DNA of 64,000 nucleotides from Ectopseudomonas mendocina (GCF_007049795.1 NZ_SCFY01000011.1:141580-205579); one strand, 5' to 3'; counted from the first letter of the stretch, positions 17,015 through 27,110 are shown. Notes: generated by a model not told the origin, from the sequence alone. Numbers and translations are program-made.

Positions 17015-18340
17015 GTGTTTGCCCAATTCGCCCTGCATGAACGCCTGCTGAAAGCCGTGGCCGAGCTTAATTTCGTCGAGCCGACTCCGGTGCAGGCGGC
17101 AGCGATTCCGCCTGCGCTGGAGGGCAAGGACCTACGGGTGATTGCCCAGACCGGCAGCGGCAAGACCGCCGCTTTCGTTTTGCCGCTGCTCAATCGCCTG
17201 CTCGGTGACGGCAACTCCAAGCAGCGTCTGAGCATTCGTGCGCTGATCCTGCTGCCGACCCGCGAGCTGGCTCAGCAGACGCTCAAGGAAGTCGAGCGCT
17301 TTGCCCAGTTCACCTTCCTCAAGGCCGGCCTGGTGACCGGTGGCGAGGACTTCAAGGTGCAGGCCGCAATGATGCGCAAGATCGATATCCTGATCGGCAC
17401 GCCGGGCCGCCTGATCGAGCACGCCAACGCCGGCAACCTGCCGCTGGACGAGGTCGAAGTGCTGGTGTTCGACGAGGCTGACCGCATGCTCGACATGGGC
17501 TTTGCCGAAGACGCCCAGCGTCTGGCCGAGGCTTGCGGGCCGCACCAGACCCTGCTGTTCTCCGCCACCACCGGCGGCAATGGCCTGCGCGAGATGGTCG
17601 CCAAGGTGCTCAAGGAGCCGCAGCACCTGATGCTCAACAGCGTCAGCCAGCTCAATGAGGGTACCCGCCAGCAGATCATCACGGCCGACCACAACTACCA
17701 CAAGGAACAGCTGGTCGACTGGTTGCTGACCAACGAGGCCTACGACAAGGCCATCGTCTTCACCAACACCCGTGTGCAGGCCGACCGCCTGTACGGCAAG
17801 CTGGTGACCGCCGGGGTCAAGGCGTTCGTGCTGCATGGCGAGAAGGATCAGAAGGATCGCAAACTGGCCATCGAGCGCCTGCGCCAGGGCGCGGTCAAGG
17901 TGCTGGTGGCCACCGACTTGGCGGCGCGTGGCCTGGACGTCGAAGGTCTGGATCTGGTGATCAACTTCGACATGCCGCGTTCCGGCGATGAGTACGTGCA
18001 TCGCATCGGCCGTACCGGCCGCGCCGGGGGCGAAGGTCTGGCGGTGTCGCTGATCTGTCACACCGACTGGAACCTGATGTCGAGCATCGAGCGCTACCTC
18101 AAACAGCGTTTCGAGCGTCGCACCATCAAGGAGCTGAAAGGCGTCTACCAGGGGCCGAAGAACCTCAAGGCGTCCGGCAAGGCCGCCGGCAGCAAGAAGA
18201 AAAAGACCGAGAAGAAAGACCCGAAAAAGACCGCTGCACCCAAGCGCAAGACCGGCCCACGCCCGGCTGGCAAGCCATCCTCGTTGGTCAGTGAAGATGG
18301 CAGCGCGCCGCTCAAGCGCAAGAAGCCGGCTGCGGAGTAA
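17015..18340 (+). CDS. DEAD-box RNA helicase
   Basis: A 441-residue ATP-dependent RNA helicase. Q-motif and motif I AQTGSGKTAAF are near residues 45-55, DEAD in VLVFDEADRMLDMGF near 150, SAT near 186, and motifs V and VI ATDLAARGLDVEG and HRIGRTGRAG follow near 305-340. The last ~60 residues are rich in lysine and likely bind RNA. GTG is the start, with TTTGAGG about 10 bases upstream and no in-frame ATG near. RhlE/SrmB-like helicases act in ribosome assembly and cold growth; the precise branch is not settled. Confidence 0.92.
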   Translation: MFAQFALHERLLKAVAELNFVEPTPVQAAAIPPALEGKDLRVIAQTGSGKTAAFVLPLLNRLLGDGNSKQRLSIRALILLPTRELAQQTLKEVERFAQFTFLKAGLVTGGEDFKVQAAMMRKIDILIGTPGRLIEHANAGNLPLDEVEVLVFDEADRMLDMGFAEDAQRLAEACGPHQTLLFSATTGGNGLREMVAKVLKEPQHLMLNSVSQLNEGTRQQIITADHNYHKEQLVDWLLTNEAYDKAIVFTNTRVQADRLYGKLVTAGVKAFVLHGEKDQKDRKLAIERLRQGAVKVLVATDLAARGLDVEGLDLVINFDMPRSGDEYVHRIGRTGRAGGEGLAVSLICHTDWNLMSSIERYLKQRFERRTIKELKGVYQGPKNLKASGKAAGSKKKKTEKKDPKKTAAPKRKTGPRPAGKPSSLVSEDGSAPLKRKKPAAE

Positions 18341-18349
18341 TCTGGCTGT

Positions 18350-18443
18350 TGTGGGAGGCGCTTTCGGCTCTGGCATCCTGCTTCGCTCTACCTCCTGCAT
18401 CCATGCAGTCGTAGCGGCGAGTCGCGGCTGAAGCCCTCCCACA
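18350..18443. repeat. REP pair (TGTGGGAGG family)
   Basis: Inverted TGTGGGAGG and CCTCCCACA ends flank about 75 bases, with GTCGCGGCTGAAGC beside the right end. It sits between convergent helicase and ABC exporter genes. The same REP family recurs at 43739-43819 and 60991-61051. Confidence 0.75.
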
Positions 18444-18446
18444 GTT

Positions 18447-20282
18447 TTACTCCACCCCGACGAATCCTCCGGTCTGGTGCTGCCACAGGCGTGCATACAG
18501 GCCGCCCTGGGCAATCAGCTCGGCGTGGGTGCCGGTTTCGATGACCTGGCCTTGGTCGATCACGACAAGGCGATCCATCCGTGCGATGGTCGACAGGCGG
18601 TGAGCGATGGCGATCACCGTTTTGCCTTCCATCAGGCTGTCCAGGCTTTCCTGAATGGCCGCTTCCACTTCCGAATCCAGTGCCGAGGTGGCTTCGTCCA
18701 GCACCAGGATCGGCGCGTCCTTGAGCAGCACGCGGGCGATGGCGATGCGCTGGCGCTGACCGCCGGACAGCTTCACGCCGCGTTCACCGACCTGCGCATC
18801 CATGCCACGGCCGCCTTGGCTGTCGTCGAGGGTGGGGATGAAGGCGTCGGCGCGGGCCTTGCGTACCGCCTCCCACAGCTCCTCGTCGCTGGCTGCGGGC
18901 TTTCCGTAACGCAGGTTGTCGCGGATCGAGCGGTGCAGCAGCGAGGTGTCCTGGGTCACCACGCCGATGTTGGCGCGCAGGTTCTCCTGGGTCACCGTGG
19001 CGATATCCTGATCGTCGATCAGGATGCGGCCGCTTTCCAGGTCATAGAGGCGTAGCAGCAGGTTGACCAGGGTCGACTTGCCGGCGCCGGACGGGCCGAC
19101 CAGGCCGATCTTCTCGCCGGGGCGAATATCGATGCTGAGGCCGGCGATCACGCCGCCGCGCTTACCGTAGTGGAAGTGGATGTCGTCGAAGCGCACGCTG
19201 CCCTGCTGCACCTGGATCGGCTTGGCGTCGGTGCGGTCGAGTACCTGGCGTGGCTGCACGATGCTCTGCATGCCGTCCTGCACGGTGCCGACGTTCTCGA
19301 AGATGCCGTTGACCACCCACATGATCCATTCGGCCATGTTGTTGATGCGGATCACCAGGCCCAGCGCCAGGGCGATGGCGCCGGTGGTGATCAGCGATTG
19401 GCTCCACAGCCACAGGGCCAGCGCACCGGTGCCGACGATCAGCACGCCATTGAGGCAGGTGATGAGAAAGTCCAGCGCAGTGATGGTGCGTGACTGCAGG
19501 CGGAACTTGTCGAGCAGGTCCTGCATGGCTTCACGGGCGTAGCTTTCCTCTTCCTGAGAGTGGGCGAACAGTTTGAGCGTGGCGATGTTGCTGTAGCCAT
19601 CGACGACCCGGCCCATGACTTTCGAGCGCGCCGAGGAGGCGGCGGCCGAGCGCGCCTTGATGCGCGGCACGAAGTACCACAGCGCCGCGCTGTAACCGAC
19701 GATCCACAACGCCAGCGGCACCACCAGGCGCAGATCGGCGGCGGCGAACAGGTACAGCGCGCTGCCGGCATAGACCAGCACATGCCACAGTGCGTCGATC
19801 ACCTGCATCGCCGAGTCGCGTAGCGAGGGGCCGGTCTGCATCACGCGCTGGGCAATACGCCCGGCGAAGTCGTTCTGGAAGAAGCTCAGGCTCTGCTTGA
19901 GTACGTAGCGATGGTTCTGCCAGCGAATCAGGTTGGTCAGGCCCGGATTGACCGCCTGGTGGGTGAGCAGATTGTGCAGGCCGAACACCACGGGGCGGAT
20001 GACCAGCGCCACCAGTAGCATCCACAGCAGCTCGTTCTGGTGCTCGCTGAAGAAGCTGCTGGCATCCGTGCTGGCTTGGGCCATGTCGATCAACTGGCCG
20101 AGGAAGGCGAACAGCGCGACCTCGATCAGGGCAGCGAAGAAGCCGATCACCAGCACGGCCAGCATCAGCGGCCACACCTGTTTCAGGTAGTGACCGTAGA
20201 AGCGCAGCATGCCGGCGGGCGGTGCGATGTCAGGGCTGGGTTTGAAGACGTCGATCAGGGATTCGAAGCGGCGAAACAACAT
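18447..20282 (-). CDS. MsbA-like ABC exporter, fused permease/ATPase
   Basis: A 611-residue half-transporter: about six membrane helices in residues 25-320, then an ATP-binding domain. Walker A GPSGAGKSTLVNLLL is near residue 392, signature LSGGQRQRIAIARVLL near 500, Walker B ILVLDEATSALDSEVE near 520 and the switch histidine in AIAHRLSTIARMD near 552. Such homodimers export lipids, drugs or peptides; the substrate here is unknown. PAO1 PA3228 beside ppiA is the likely counterpart. Length is normal. Confidence 0.9.
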   Translation of the reverse strand: MLFRRFESLIDVFKPSPDIAPPAGMLRFYGHYLKQVWPLMLAVLVIGFFAALIEVALFAFLGQLIDMAQASTDASSFFSEHQNELLWMLLVALVIRPVVFGLHNLLTHQAVNPGLTNLIRWQNHRYVLKQSLSFFQNDFAGRIAQRVMQTGPSLRDSAMQVIDALWHVLVYAGSALYLFAAADLRLVVPLALWIVGYSAALWYFVPRIKARSAAASSARSKVMGRVVDGYSNIATLKLFAHSQEEESYAREAMQDLLDKFRLQSRTITALDFLITCLNGVLIVGTGALALWLWSQSLITTGAIALALGLVIRINNMAEWIMWVVNGIFENVGTVQDGMQSIVQPRQVLDRTDAKPIQVQQGSVRFDDIHFHYGKRGGVIAGLSIDIRPGEKIGLVGPSGAGKSTLVNLLLRLYDLESGRILIDDQDIATVTQENLRANIGVVTQDTSLLHRSIRDNLRYGKPAASDEELWEAVRKARADAFIPTLDDSQGGRGMDAQVGERGVKLSGGQRQRIAIARVLLKDAPILVLDEATSALDSEVEAAIQESLDSLMEGKTVIAIAHRLSTIARMDRLVVIDQGQVIETGTHAELIAQGGLYARLWQHQTGGFVGVE

Positions 20283-20327
20283 TGCAGGCGTCCTGCCTCG
20301 GCAGAGGGAACGCCGATAGTAACGCCG

Positions 20328-21392
20328 TTACTGCAAGCGAGTCTCAGTTAAAAGCGGTTTCTGCAGCTCTCCGGCCCAGGCCAGCAATGGAATCTCCAGC
20401 TGCGGTTGCCAGATGCGTTTGAACAGCAGTGCCAGGTGTTCGACCTCGCCGCGTTCGAAGGGCAGTCGGTCGATGCGTTCATGCACCTGCCATTGGCCGT
20501 CCTGCAGGTGGGCAAAGTCGAAGCGGAAAGGATGAAAACCGGTCATGCCCAGGCGCAGGTCGGTGACGATCAGTCGGTCGCCGACCTGGTCGTAGCGCAG
20601 CACGCCGCCGGTGAACCACTCCAGCCGCTGGTGCATGGGCGAGGCCGTCAACTGCTCGCGCAGGTGCGTGCCGCGCGGCAGGCGTTGCAGTTGCGGTGGC
20701 TGGTCGTCGAACCAGCCGACCAGGGCTTCGTGATAGTCCTCGCCATCGAGCACGATGACGCGCCACAGCAGCGTATTGAGTGGCGTCGGTGTGGTGAACA
20801 GCTGTTCGGCCTGGATGCCCTGACGCGCCAGCTCGCGCTCCACGCGCTGCTCGGCCATGAATTTGCCGGCCAGGCTGAAACCGATGTACAGCGTCGAGAC
20901 CGCCAGCGCCACGGCCGGTACGCGCCAACTCTGCTCGCGCAACCCAGTGAACAGGCTGATCAGCACCGCTGCAATCAGCGGCAGGGTGTACAGCGGGTCG
21001 ATGATGAACAGGCTCGACCAGGCCGTGGGCGTTGGCATCAGCGGCCAGAACAGCTGGGTGCCGTAGCTTGTGAAAGCGTCCAGCAGTGGGTGAGTGATCA
21101 GCACCAGCCACAGCGTCAGCAATAAACGATTGGCCGAGTAACCCGGGTGAGGGCGAAAGCGCCTGGCCAGCCAGGTCAGCAGCAGGGCAAAGCCGCTGAG
21201 AACGAACAGCGAGTGGCTGAAACCGCGGTGGTAGGTCATGTTGGCCACGGCATCGCCGTATTCCATGACCACATCCAGGTCGGGAACGGTGGCGAGCATC
21301 GCGCCGTAAAGCAGCGCCTTGCGCCCCTGCCAGCGGCCGAGCAACGCGCCCTGGATGCTGGCGCCGAGTACCGCCTGGGTTATGGAGTCCAT
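20328..21392 (-). CDS. membrane-bound metal-dependent hydrolase (YdjM family)
   Basis: A 354-residue membrane protein of the YbcI/YdjM hydrolase family. The N-terminus MDSITQAVLGASIQGALLG, the HRGFSHSLFVLSGFALLLTW stretch with two histidines, and ITHPLLDAFTSYGTQLFWP with a histidine and an aspartate are the family metal-site motifs. About four helices occur in the first 180 residues; the C-terminal half is soluble. The E. coli relative is SOS-regulated; no LexA box was seen here. Biochemical function is unproven for the family. Confidence 0.82.
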   Translation of the reverse strand: MDSITQAVLGASIQGALLGRWQGRKALLYGAMLATVPDLDVVMEYGDAVANMTYHRGFSHSLFVLSGFALLLTWLARRFRPHPGYSANRLLLTLWLVLITHPLLDAFTSYGTQLFWPLMPTPTAWSSLFIIDPLYTLPLIAAVLISLFTGLREQSWRVPAVALAVSTLYIGFSLAGKFMAEQRVERELARQGIQAEQLFTTPTPLNTLLWRVIVLDGEDYHEALVGWFDDQPPQLQRLPRGTHLREQLTASPMHQRLEWFTGGVLRYDQVGDRLIVTDLRLGMTGFHPFRFDFAHLQDGQWQVHERIDRLPFERGEVEHLALLFKRIWQPQLEIPLLAWAGELQKPLLTETRLQ

Positions 21393-21523
21393 CGAGTGCT
21401 TCCGAAAAAAGACAGGCCGCTACGTTAGCCGAGCCACCGCGCGAATGCCGTGGGGAAATTTCAAGCAAAGATTACAGCTATGGCAGGTATCCTGATGGTC
21501 ATGCTTTCCAAGAACTCATGGCC

Positions 21524-21937
21524 ATGCTGATCGTCTCCAACAGTGTTCACCTTCCCGATGAAGAAATCGAACTGACCGCCATCCGCGCCCAGGGCGCCGG
21601 TGGGCAGAACGTCAACAAGGTGTCCAGTGCCGTGCACCTGCGTTTCGACAGTCAGGCCTCGTCGTTGCCGCCGTTCTACAAGGAGCGTCTGCTGACGCTT
21701 GCCGATAGTCGTATCACCGCCGACGGGGTGGTGATCATCAAGGCGCAGCAGTACCGCACCCAGGAGCAGAATCGCGCCGACGCCCTCGAGCGTCTTGCCG
21801 AGTTGATTCGCAGTGCCGGCAAGGTGGAAAAGAAACGCCGCCCGACCAAACCGACCCTAGGCTCGAAGAAGCGTCGCCTGGACGGCAAGAGCAAGCGCGG
21901 CGCGATCAAGGCGGGGCGGGGCAAGGTGGATTTTTAG
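21524..21937 (+). CDS. arfB: alternative ribosome-rescue factor ArfB
   Basis: A 137-residue peptidyl-tRNA hydrolase that frees ribosomes stalled on mRNAs lacking a stop. The catalytic GGQ is in AIRAQGAGGQNVNKVSSAVHLRFD, and the C-terminal tail (KKRRPTKPTLGSKKRRLDGKS) is the basic mRNA-channel anchor. ATG at 21524 is preferred because family members start with this methionine and L-I-S/V-SNSV; an ATG two codons earlier (21518) is equally possible. No strong ribosome site is seen for either. Length is normal. Confidence 0.92.
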   Translation: MLIVSNSVHLPDEEIELTAIRAQGAGGQNVNKVSSAVHLRFDSQASSLPPFYKERLLTLADSRITADGVVIIKAQQYRTQEQNRADALERLAELIRSAGKVEKKRRPTKPTLGSKKRRLDGKSKRGAIKAGRGKVDF

Positions 21938-21956
21938 AGGATAACGGCGGCCTCAC

Positions 21957-22015
21957 GTAGGGTGCGCCATGCGCACCTGAATGATGATGGCTTGGGCGGC
22001 CCCGCGACACCCTAC
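21957..22015. repeat. GTAGGGTGCGCC...CACCCTAC repeat, copy 1
   Basis: Begins GTAGGGTGCGCCATGCGCACC and ends GGGCGGCCCCGCGACACCCTAC. The same two ends recur at 39439-39489 with a shorter middle. The end of this copy supplies the stop codon of mgsA (CTA at 22012-22014 on the plus strand). Confidence 0.8.
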
Positions 22016-22476
22016 CCGCGAGCCGCCAGATAAGCCTGATAGTCGGGAATACGATACTCGTGCTGTTGCTCCAGCAGGCTGCTGCTGAGCATGTAGTCGG
22101 CACTGCTCTCGTTGCACGCTACCGGGATGTTCCACACCGCCGCCACACGCAGCAGGGCCTTGATGTCCGGGTCGTGTGGCTGTGGTTCGAAGGGGTCCCA
22201 GAAGAACACCAGCATGTCCACGCGTTGCTCGGCGATGCGCGCGCCGATCTGCTGGTCGCCACCCAGCGGTCCGCTGATCATGCTCTCCACCGGCAGATCC
22301 AGACGTTTGCTCAGAAGCAGGCCGGTGGTGCCGGTAGCCAGCAGCTCATGGCGCGCCAGCTTGTCGCGCTGACGCTCGCACCAGTCCAGCAGAAAGCCCT
22401 TGCAGTGGTCGTGCGCCACCAGGGCGATACGCTTGCGCGCCGGCAATTGGGCATGAGTGAAGCTGATACGGCTCAT
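22012..22476 (-). CDS. mgsA: methylglyoxal synthase
   Basis: A 154-residue enzyme turning dihydroxyacetone phosphate into methylglyoxal and phosphate, a relief valve when triose phosphates pile up. Phosphate-binding motifs LVAHDHCKG near residue 20, ATGTTG near 47 and ISGPLGGDQQIGA near 66, then VFFWDPFEPQPHDPDIKALLR, are all conserved. ATG at 22476 follows a perfect GGAGG. It starts 13 bases after the gap stop on the same strand, so it is likely the second gene of a gap-mgsA unit at the triose-phosphate node. Its stop lies in a dispersed repeat. Confidence 0.95.
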   Translation of the reverse strand: MSRISFTHAQLPARKRIALVAHDHCKGFLLDWCERQRDKLARHELLATGTTGLLLSKRLDLPVESMISGPLGGDQQIGARIAEQRVDMLVFFWDPFEPQPHDPDIKALLRVAAVWNIPVACNESSADYMLSSSLLEQQHEYRIPDYQAYLAARG

Positions 22477-22489
22477 CGAGCCTCCTCGT

Positions 22490-23491
22490 TCAGTGCAAGC
22501 GGGCCAGGACCAGGCAGTTGTCCAGCATGCGGTTGGAGAAGCCCCACTCGTTGTCATACCAGGCCATGACCTTGAGCAGCTTGCCGCTGAGCTTGGTGTG
22601 GTTGGCATCGAAGATCGATGACAGCGGGTTGTGGTTGAAGTCGCAGGACACCAGCGGCAGCGCGTTGTAGCCCAGCACCTGAGACCTCTCGCTGGCAGCC
22701 TTGAGCAGGGCGTTGACTTCCTCGGCGGTGGTCTCGCGCTTGACCTGCAGGGTCAGGTCGACCAGCGAGACGTTGATCACCGGCACTCGAACCGCCATGC
22801 CGGTGAGTTTTCCAGCCAGCTCCGGCAGCACCAGACCGACGGCTTCGGCGGCACCGGTCTTGGTCGGGATCATTGATTGGGTCGCCGAGCGCGCGCGGTA
22901 CAGGTCGCTGTGGTAAACGTCGGACAGGTTCTGATCATTGGTGTAGGCGTGGATGGTGGTCATCAGCCCCTGCTCGATGCCCAGCTCGCGGTGCAGCACC
23001 TGCGCCACCGGCGCCAGACAGTTGGTGGTGCAGGATGCATTGGAGATGATCTGCATGTCAGGCGTCAGCACCTGCTCGTTGACGCCATACACCACGGTGG
23101 CGTCGGCGCCCTTGGCCGGTGCGGAGATCAGCACCTTGCGCGCTCCGGCGGCGAGGTGCGCGGCGGCTTTGTCCCGTTCGGTGAACAGCCCGGTGCATTC
23201 CAGCACCACATCGACCTGATGGGTTTTCCAGGGCAGCTCTGCCGGGTTGCGAATGGCGCTGACGGCGATGCGATCACCCTTGATCCACAGGCTTTCGCCG
23301 TCGACTTTAACTTCTTCAGGGAAATGGCCGTGGACGCTGTCATATTGCAGCAGGTGGGCATTGATCGCGCTGTCGCCCAGGTCGTTGATGGCCACGACCT
23401 GCAGGTGCTGGCGATAATTCTGGGTATAGAGTGCGCGTAGCACGTTGCGACCGATGCGGCCGAAGCCATTGATGGCGATTCGTAGTGTCAT
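22490..23491 (-). CDS. gap: glyceraldehyde-3-phosphate dehydrogenase
   Basis: A 333-residue NAD-dependent glycolytic dehydrogenase. The NAD fold [15 protein letters not shown] is at the N-terminus, the active-site cysteine in [12 protein letters not shown] near residue 152, the general-base histidine near 179 in TIHAYTNDQ, and the C-terminal [13 protein letters not shown] is diagnostic. It is divergent from edd across 130 bases that contain a HexR-type operator, as in other Pseudomonas where gap and edd are both released by 2-keto-3-deoxy-6-phosphogluconate. Confidence 0.95.
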   Translation of the reverse strand: MTLRIAINGFGRIGRNVLRALYTQNYRQHLQVVAINDLGDSAINAHLLQYDSVHGHFPEEVKVDGESLWIKGDRIAVSAIRNPAELPWKTHQVDVVLECTGLFTERDKAAAHLAAGARKVLISAPAKGADATVVYGVNEQVLTPDMQIISNASCTTNCLAPVAQVLHRELGIEQGLMTTIHAYTNDQNLSDVYHSDLYRARSATQSMIPTKTGAAEAVGLVLPELAGKLTGMAVRVPVINVSLVDLTLQVKRETTAEEVNALLKAASERSQVLGYNALPLVSCDFNHNPLSSIFDANHTKLSGKLLKVMAWYDNEWGFSNRMLDNCLVLARLH

Positions 23492-23512
23492 GGTGAGGGT
23501 CTCGTCAATTTG

Positions 23513-23527
23513 TTGTTGTAATTACAA
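23513..23527. promoter_or_regulatory. HexR-type operator between gap and edd
   Basis: TTGT-N7-ACAA lies between the divergent gap and edd starts. This matches the published HexR consensus TTGT-N7/8-ACAA of P. putida. HexR is not encoded in the window. Binding is inferred from motif plus gene pair. Confidence 0.65.
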
Positions 23528-23621
23528 GATTATTCCCATTGCTATAGAAATCAAGCCCGCTGAGTGGCAGTATTTTGTTATAAATACGAACAGACGCTAG
23601 AAGCTAGCCTGGAGATTCCCC

Positions 23622-25445
23622 ATGCACCCCCGCGTTGTTGAAGTTACCGAACGTCTTGTCGAGCGCAGCCGCGCCACGCGCCAGCGCTACCTGGAGATGA
23701 TCCGTGCCGCCGCCAGCGAAGGGCCGCAGCGTGGCAAGCTGCAGTGCGCCAACTTCGCTCACGGCGTCGCCGGTTGCAGCGGTGACGACAAGCAGACCCT
23801 GCGCCTGATGGATGCCGCCAACGTGGCCATCGTTTCTGCTTACAACGACATGTTGTCGGCGCACCAGCCCTACGAGACCTTTCCCGAACATATCAAGCAG
23901 GCTCTGCGCGACCTGGGTTCGGTAGGCCAGTTCGCCGGTGGCGTACCGGCCATGTGCGATGGTGTGACGCAGGGCGAGCCGGGCATGGAACTGGGCATTG
24001 CCAGTCGTGAGGTGATTGCCATGTCCACCGCGGTGGCGCTGTCGCACAACATGTTCGACGCCGCGTTGTATCTGGGCGTGTGCGACAAGATCGTGCCGGG
24101 CCTGGTGATGGGCGCGCTGCGTTTTGGTCATCTGCCGTCGATGTTCGTGCCGGCCGGGCCGATGACCTCGGGCCTGTCCAACAAGGAGAAGGCCGACGTG
24201 CGTCAGCGTTACGCCGAAGGCAAGGCGACCCGCGACGAGCTGCTGGCGGCGGAAATGGCCGCCTATCACGGGCCGGGCACCTGTACCTTCTACGGTACGG
24301 CCAATACCAATCAACTGCTGATGGAGGTGATGGGCCTGCATCTGCCGGGCGCATCCTTCATCAATCCGGGCACACCTTTGCGTGATGCACTGACCCGCGA
24401 GGCTGCTCAGCAGGTCACGCGCCTGACCAGGCAGAGCGGCCAGTTCATGCCCATCGGCGAGATCGTCGACGAGCGCTGCCTGGTCAACTCTATCGTTGCT
24501 CTGCATGCCACCGGCGGCTCCACCAACCATACCCTGCACATGCCGGCCATCGCCCGCGCTGCCGGCATTCTGCTGACCTGGCAGGACATGGCCGATCTGT
24601 CCGAAGTGGTGCCGACCCTGGCCCACGTCTATCCCAATGGCAAGGCCGACATCAATCACTTCCAGGCTGCCGGCGGCATGGCCTTCCTGATTCGCGAGCT
24701 GCTCGACGCCGGGTTGCTGCATGAAGAGGTCAATACCGTGGCCGGGCGCGGTCTGTCGCGCTACACCCGTGAACCCTTCCTCGAGGACGGCAAGCTGGTC
24801 TGGCGCGACGGGCCGACCGAGAGCCTGGAGGAAAGTGTGCTGCGCCCCGTGGCGCGACCGTTCTCGGCAGAAGGCGGCCTGCGCCTGATGCAGGGCAATC
24901 TCGGTCGTGGGGTGATGAAGGTGTCCGCGGTGGCGCCCGAGCATCAGGTGGTGGAGGCGCCGGCGCTGGTGTTCGAGGATCAGCTGGATCTGGTCGAAGC
25001 GTTCAAGGCCGGTAAGCTGGAGCGCGATTTCGTCGCTGTGGTGCGTTTTCAGGGGCCGCGCAGCAACGGTATGCCGGAGCTACACAAGATGACGCCATAC
25101 CTGGGCGTGCTGCAGGATCGCGGTTTCAAGGTGGCGCTGGTCACTGATGGGCGCATGTCCGGCGCCTCAGGCAAGATCCCTGCGGCCATACATGTCTGTC
25201 CAGAATCCTTCGATGGCGGGCCGCTGGCGCGGGTGCGCGATGGCGATCTGATTCGCGTCGATGGTCAGAACGGTGAACTGCTGCTGCGGGTCGACGAAGC
25301 GGAGTTCGCCTCGCGCCAGCCGGCGGCGCGACCTGCTCCGGCCAGTGGTTGTGGGCGCGAGCTGTTCGCCTTCATGCGCCACAACTTCAGCACGGCGGAG
25401 CAGGGCGCCAGTGCCTTTACCGAGAGCCTCGAATCGCTGGCCTGA
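23622..25445 (+). CDS. edd: 6-phosphogluconate dehydratase
   Basis: A 607-residue Entner-Doudoroff enzyme converting 6-phosphogluconate to 2-keto-3-deoxy-6-phosphogluconate. It belongs to the IlvD/Edd Fe-S dehydratases: [19 protein letters not shown] near residue 107, [17 protein letters not shown] near 220 and [20 protein letters not shown] near 506 hold the conserved cluster and active-site residues. The length is normal. The usual glk neighbour of other Pseudomonas is missing; a hairpin and then rdgC follow. Confidence 0.95.
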   Translation: MHPRVVEVTERLVERSRATRQRYLEMIRAAASEGPQRGKLQCANFAHGVAGCSGDDKQTLRLMDAANVAIVSAYNDMLSAHQPYETFPEHIKQALRDLGSVGQFAGGVPAMCDGVTQGEPGMELGIASREVIAMSTAVALSHNMFDAALYLGVCDKIVPGLVMGALRFGHLPSMFVPAGPMTSGLSNKEKADVRQRYAEGKATRDELLAAEMAAYHGPGTCTFYGTANTNQLLMEVMGLHLPGASFINPGTPLRDALTREAAQQVTRLTRQSGQFMPIGEIVDERCLVNSIVALHATGGSTNHTLHMPAIARAAGILLTWQDMADLSEVVPTLAHVYPNGKADINHFQAAGGMAFLIRELLDAGLLHEEVNTVAGRGLSRYTREPFLEDGKLVWRDGPTESLEESVLRPVARPFSAEGGLRLMQGNLGRGVMKVSAVAPEHQVVEAPALVFEDQLDLVEAFKAGKLERDFVAVVRFQGPRSNGMPELHKMTPYLGVLQDRGFKVALVTDGRMSGASGKIPAAIHVCPESFDGGPLARVRDGDLIRVDGQNGELLLRVDEAEFASRQPAARPAPASGCGRELFAFMRHNFSTAEQGASAFTESLESLA

Positions 25446-25450
25446 GCAAG

Positions 25451-25476
25451 GGTGGACAACGCGAAGCTTGTCCACC
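25451..25476. repeat. hairpin repeat after edd
   Basis: GGTGGACAA and TTGTCCACC pair across an eight-base loop, five bases after the edd stop. There is no T-run, so it is either a REP-type unit or an mRNA 3' stabilising hairpin. Further GGTGGAT/ATCCACC ends at 25490-25530 may belong to the same structure. Confidence 0.6.
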
Positions 25477-25538
25477 GACGGGCCGCGCGGTGGATGAAAA
25501 AGTCGTCAGCTGCGCGCCCCGATCCACCCTGCGGGGCA

Positions 25539-26459
25539 TCAGATCCCCTGCGGAATCTCTTCGCCGCCCAGCGCGGTGAACAGCTCCGGCAGGAACTCCA
25601 CCAGGGTCATCATCATCAGGATGAAGCTGGCGTCCTGCTGAGCCAGGGCGTCGTCACCGCCGTCCTGTTCGGCCTGTTCCTGCAGCACGTCTTCGAAGCG
25701 CAGGCGCTTGATGGTCAGCTTGTCGTCGAGCACGAAGGACAGCTTGTCCTGCCAGGCCAGCGACAGTTGGGTGACCTGCTTGCCAGTGGATAGGTGCAGC
25801 TGGATTTCCTCGCTGGTCAGATCCTGGCGCTTGCAGCGCACCACGCCGCCATCTTCATGAGTGTCACGCAGTTCGCACTCGTCGAGGACGAAGAAACCTT
25901 CGGCGGCGCTCTGGTTCTTCAGCCAGTCGGTGAGGGTGGCGGTCGGCGCGATCTTCACCGACAGCGGGCGCACCGGTAGCGAGCCGATGGCCTCACGCAT
26001 GGTGGAAAGCAGGTCTTCAGCCTTCTTGGCACTGGCGCTGTCGACCAGGATCAGGCCCTGTTTCGGCGCGATGGCGGCGAAGGTACCGGATTTACGGATG
26101 AAGGCGCGCGGCAGGAAGGTCTGGACGATCTCGTCTTTGATCTGGTCGCGCTCTTTCTTGTACACCTTGCGCATCTGGGTGTTTTCGATCTCGTCGACCT
26201 TCTCCTTCAGCGCATCACGCACTACCGAACCCGGCAGGATGCGTTCTTCCTTGCGTGCACCGATCAGCAGGAAATCGCCGCTGACATGCACCAGCGGGGC
26301 ATCGGCGCCTTTGCCAAAGGGAGCGGTGAAGCCGTAGGTGGTCAGCTCCTGGCTGGCGCAGGGACGTGCCGGTTTGCTGGACAGTGCGGTCTCCAGCGCT
26401 TCGGCGTCGAAAGGAATGTCCTGGGTGAGGCGGTAAACCAGCAGGTTGCGAAACCACAT
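25539..26459 (-). CDS. rdgC: recombination-associated protein RdgC
   Basis: A 306-residue ring-forming DNA-binding protein that limits RecA loading. The N-terminus [18 protein letters not shown] is diagnostic, and the rest matches RdgC length and composition with the charged [24 protein letters not shown] helix. ATG at 26459 is chosen because all family members start M-W-F; an ATG six codons upstream has no advantage. The gene converges on edd. Confidence 0.94.
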   Translation of the reverse strand: MWFRNLLVYRLTQDIPFDAEALETALSSKPARPCASQELTTYGFTAPFGKGADAPLVHVSGDFLLIGARKEERILPGSVVRDALKEKVDEIENTQMRKVYKKERDQIKDEIVQTFLPRAFIRKSGTFAAIAPKQGLILVDSASAKKAEDLLSTMREAIGSLPVRPLSVKIAPTATLTDWLKNQSAAEGFFVLDECELRDTHEDGGVVRCKRQDLTSEEIQLHLSTGKQVTQLSLAWQDKLSFVLDDKLTIKRLRFEDVLQEQAEQDGGDDALAQQDASFILMMMTLVEFLPELFTALGGEEIPQGI

Positions 26460-26705
26460 GAGCGGGTGATTCTCCATTGATGATGAAGTCGCAGGGTGGC
26501 GCCATCCTTAGGCTCTCTCGAGCCGGCGCGCAGCGACGGATGAAGGTGGCGGGCCATCAACAGGATCATGATCGGTCCGCCGGCACAGAGCGCGCATTAT
26601 TCTCCGCTGGCGTGCTCAGGCCAACCCTGACAATGAGCCACTGAGGAAATTCGCTGGTCTCGCCTAAGTTCTTGCTGCGCCGGTAAATTTTTTTGCGAAG
26701 AGGGC

Positions 26706-26734
26706 TTGCCAAGGCCCGGATCGCTCTCTAGAAT
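26706..26734 (+). promoter_or_regulatory. sigma70 promoter of the tRNA-Val/tRNA-Asp unit
   Basis: TTGCCA and TAGAAT boxes are spaced by 17 bases and end 21 bases before tRNA-Val. An AT tract (TAAATTTTTTT near 26684-26694) upstream resembles an UP element, and GCGCCCC after the -10 box is a stringent-type discriminator. Confidence 0.8.
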
Positions 26735-26755
26735 GCGCCCCACTTCGAGAGTGAA

Positions 26756-26831
26756 GGGTGATTAGCTCAGCCGGGAGAGCATCTGCCTTACAAGCAGAGG
26801 GTCGGCGGTTCGATCCCGTCATCACCCACCA
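26756..26831 (+). tRNA. tRNA-Val (anticodon UAC)
   Basis: A 76-base tRNA with encoded CCA. The acceptor stem GGGTGAT pairs with ATCACCC, the D arm has GCTCAGCCGGGAGAGC, and the T arm GGCGGTTCGATCCCGTC is standard with one mismatch. The anticodon loop CTTACAA gives anticodon TAC at 26789-26791, read as valine. Confidence 0.97.
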
Positions 26832-26846
26832 ATCTCGCAGTTACGC

Positions 26847-26923
26847 GCAGCGGTAGTTCAGTCGGTTAGAATACCGGCCTGTCACGCCGGGGGTCGCGGG
26901 TTCGAGTCCCGTCCGCTGCGCCA
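26847..26923 (+). tRNA. tRNA-Asp (anticodon GUC)
   Basis: A 77-base tRNA with encoded CCA, 15 bases after tRNA-Val and surely in the same transcript. The acceptor stem GCAGCGG pairs with CCGCTGC, and the anticodon loop CTGTCAC gives GTC at 26881-26883. The T arm is GCGGGTTCGAGTCCCGT. Confidence 0.97.
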
Positions 26924-27110
26924 TTCTTCTCCTCGCTTCATCCCCTCCTGTGACAACTCTTCGGCATCCGCTGAAATCTTCGAAAAAATCCTTTGTTTGC
27001 TTGAACTTATGCGCATTGCTCGGCTCCTATGCCGTAGCCAGTGATCGCGGCGTACTGCTAAGCTCGCGCTTTCACACGACGGCCTTCGGGCGCATCTACA
27101 AGGAACAAGC

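Noticed and set aside
17132..18514. 460-codon minus-strand frame
   Set aside because: Antisense of the DEAD-box helicase gene.
23604..24944. 446-codon minus-strand frame rich in His and Gln
   Set aside because: Antisense of edd; no family features.
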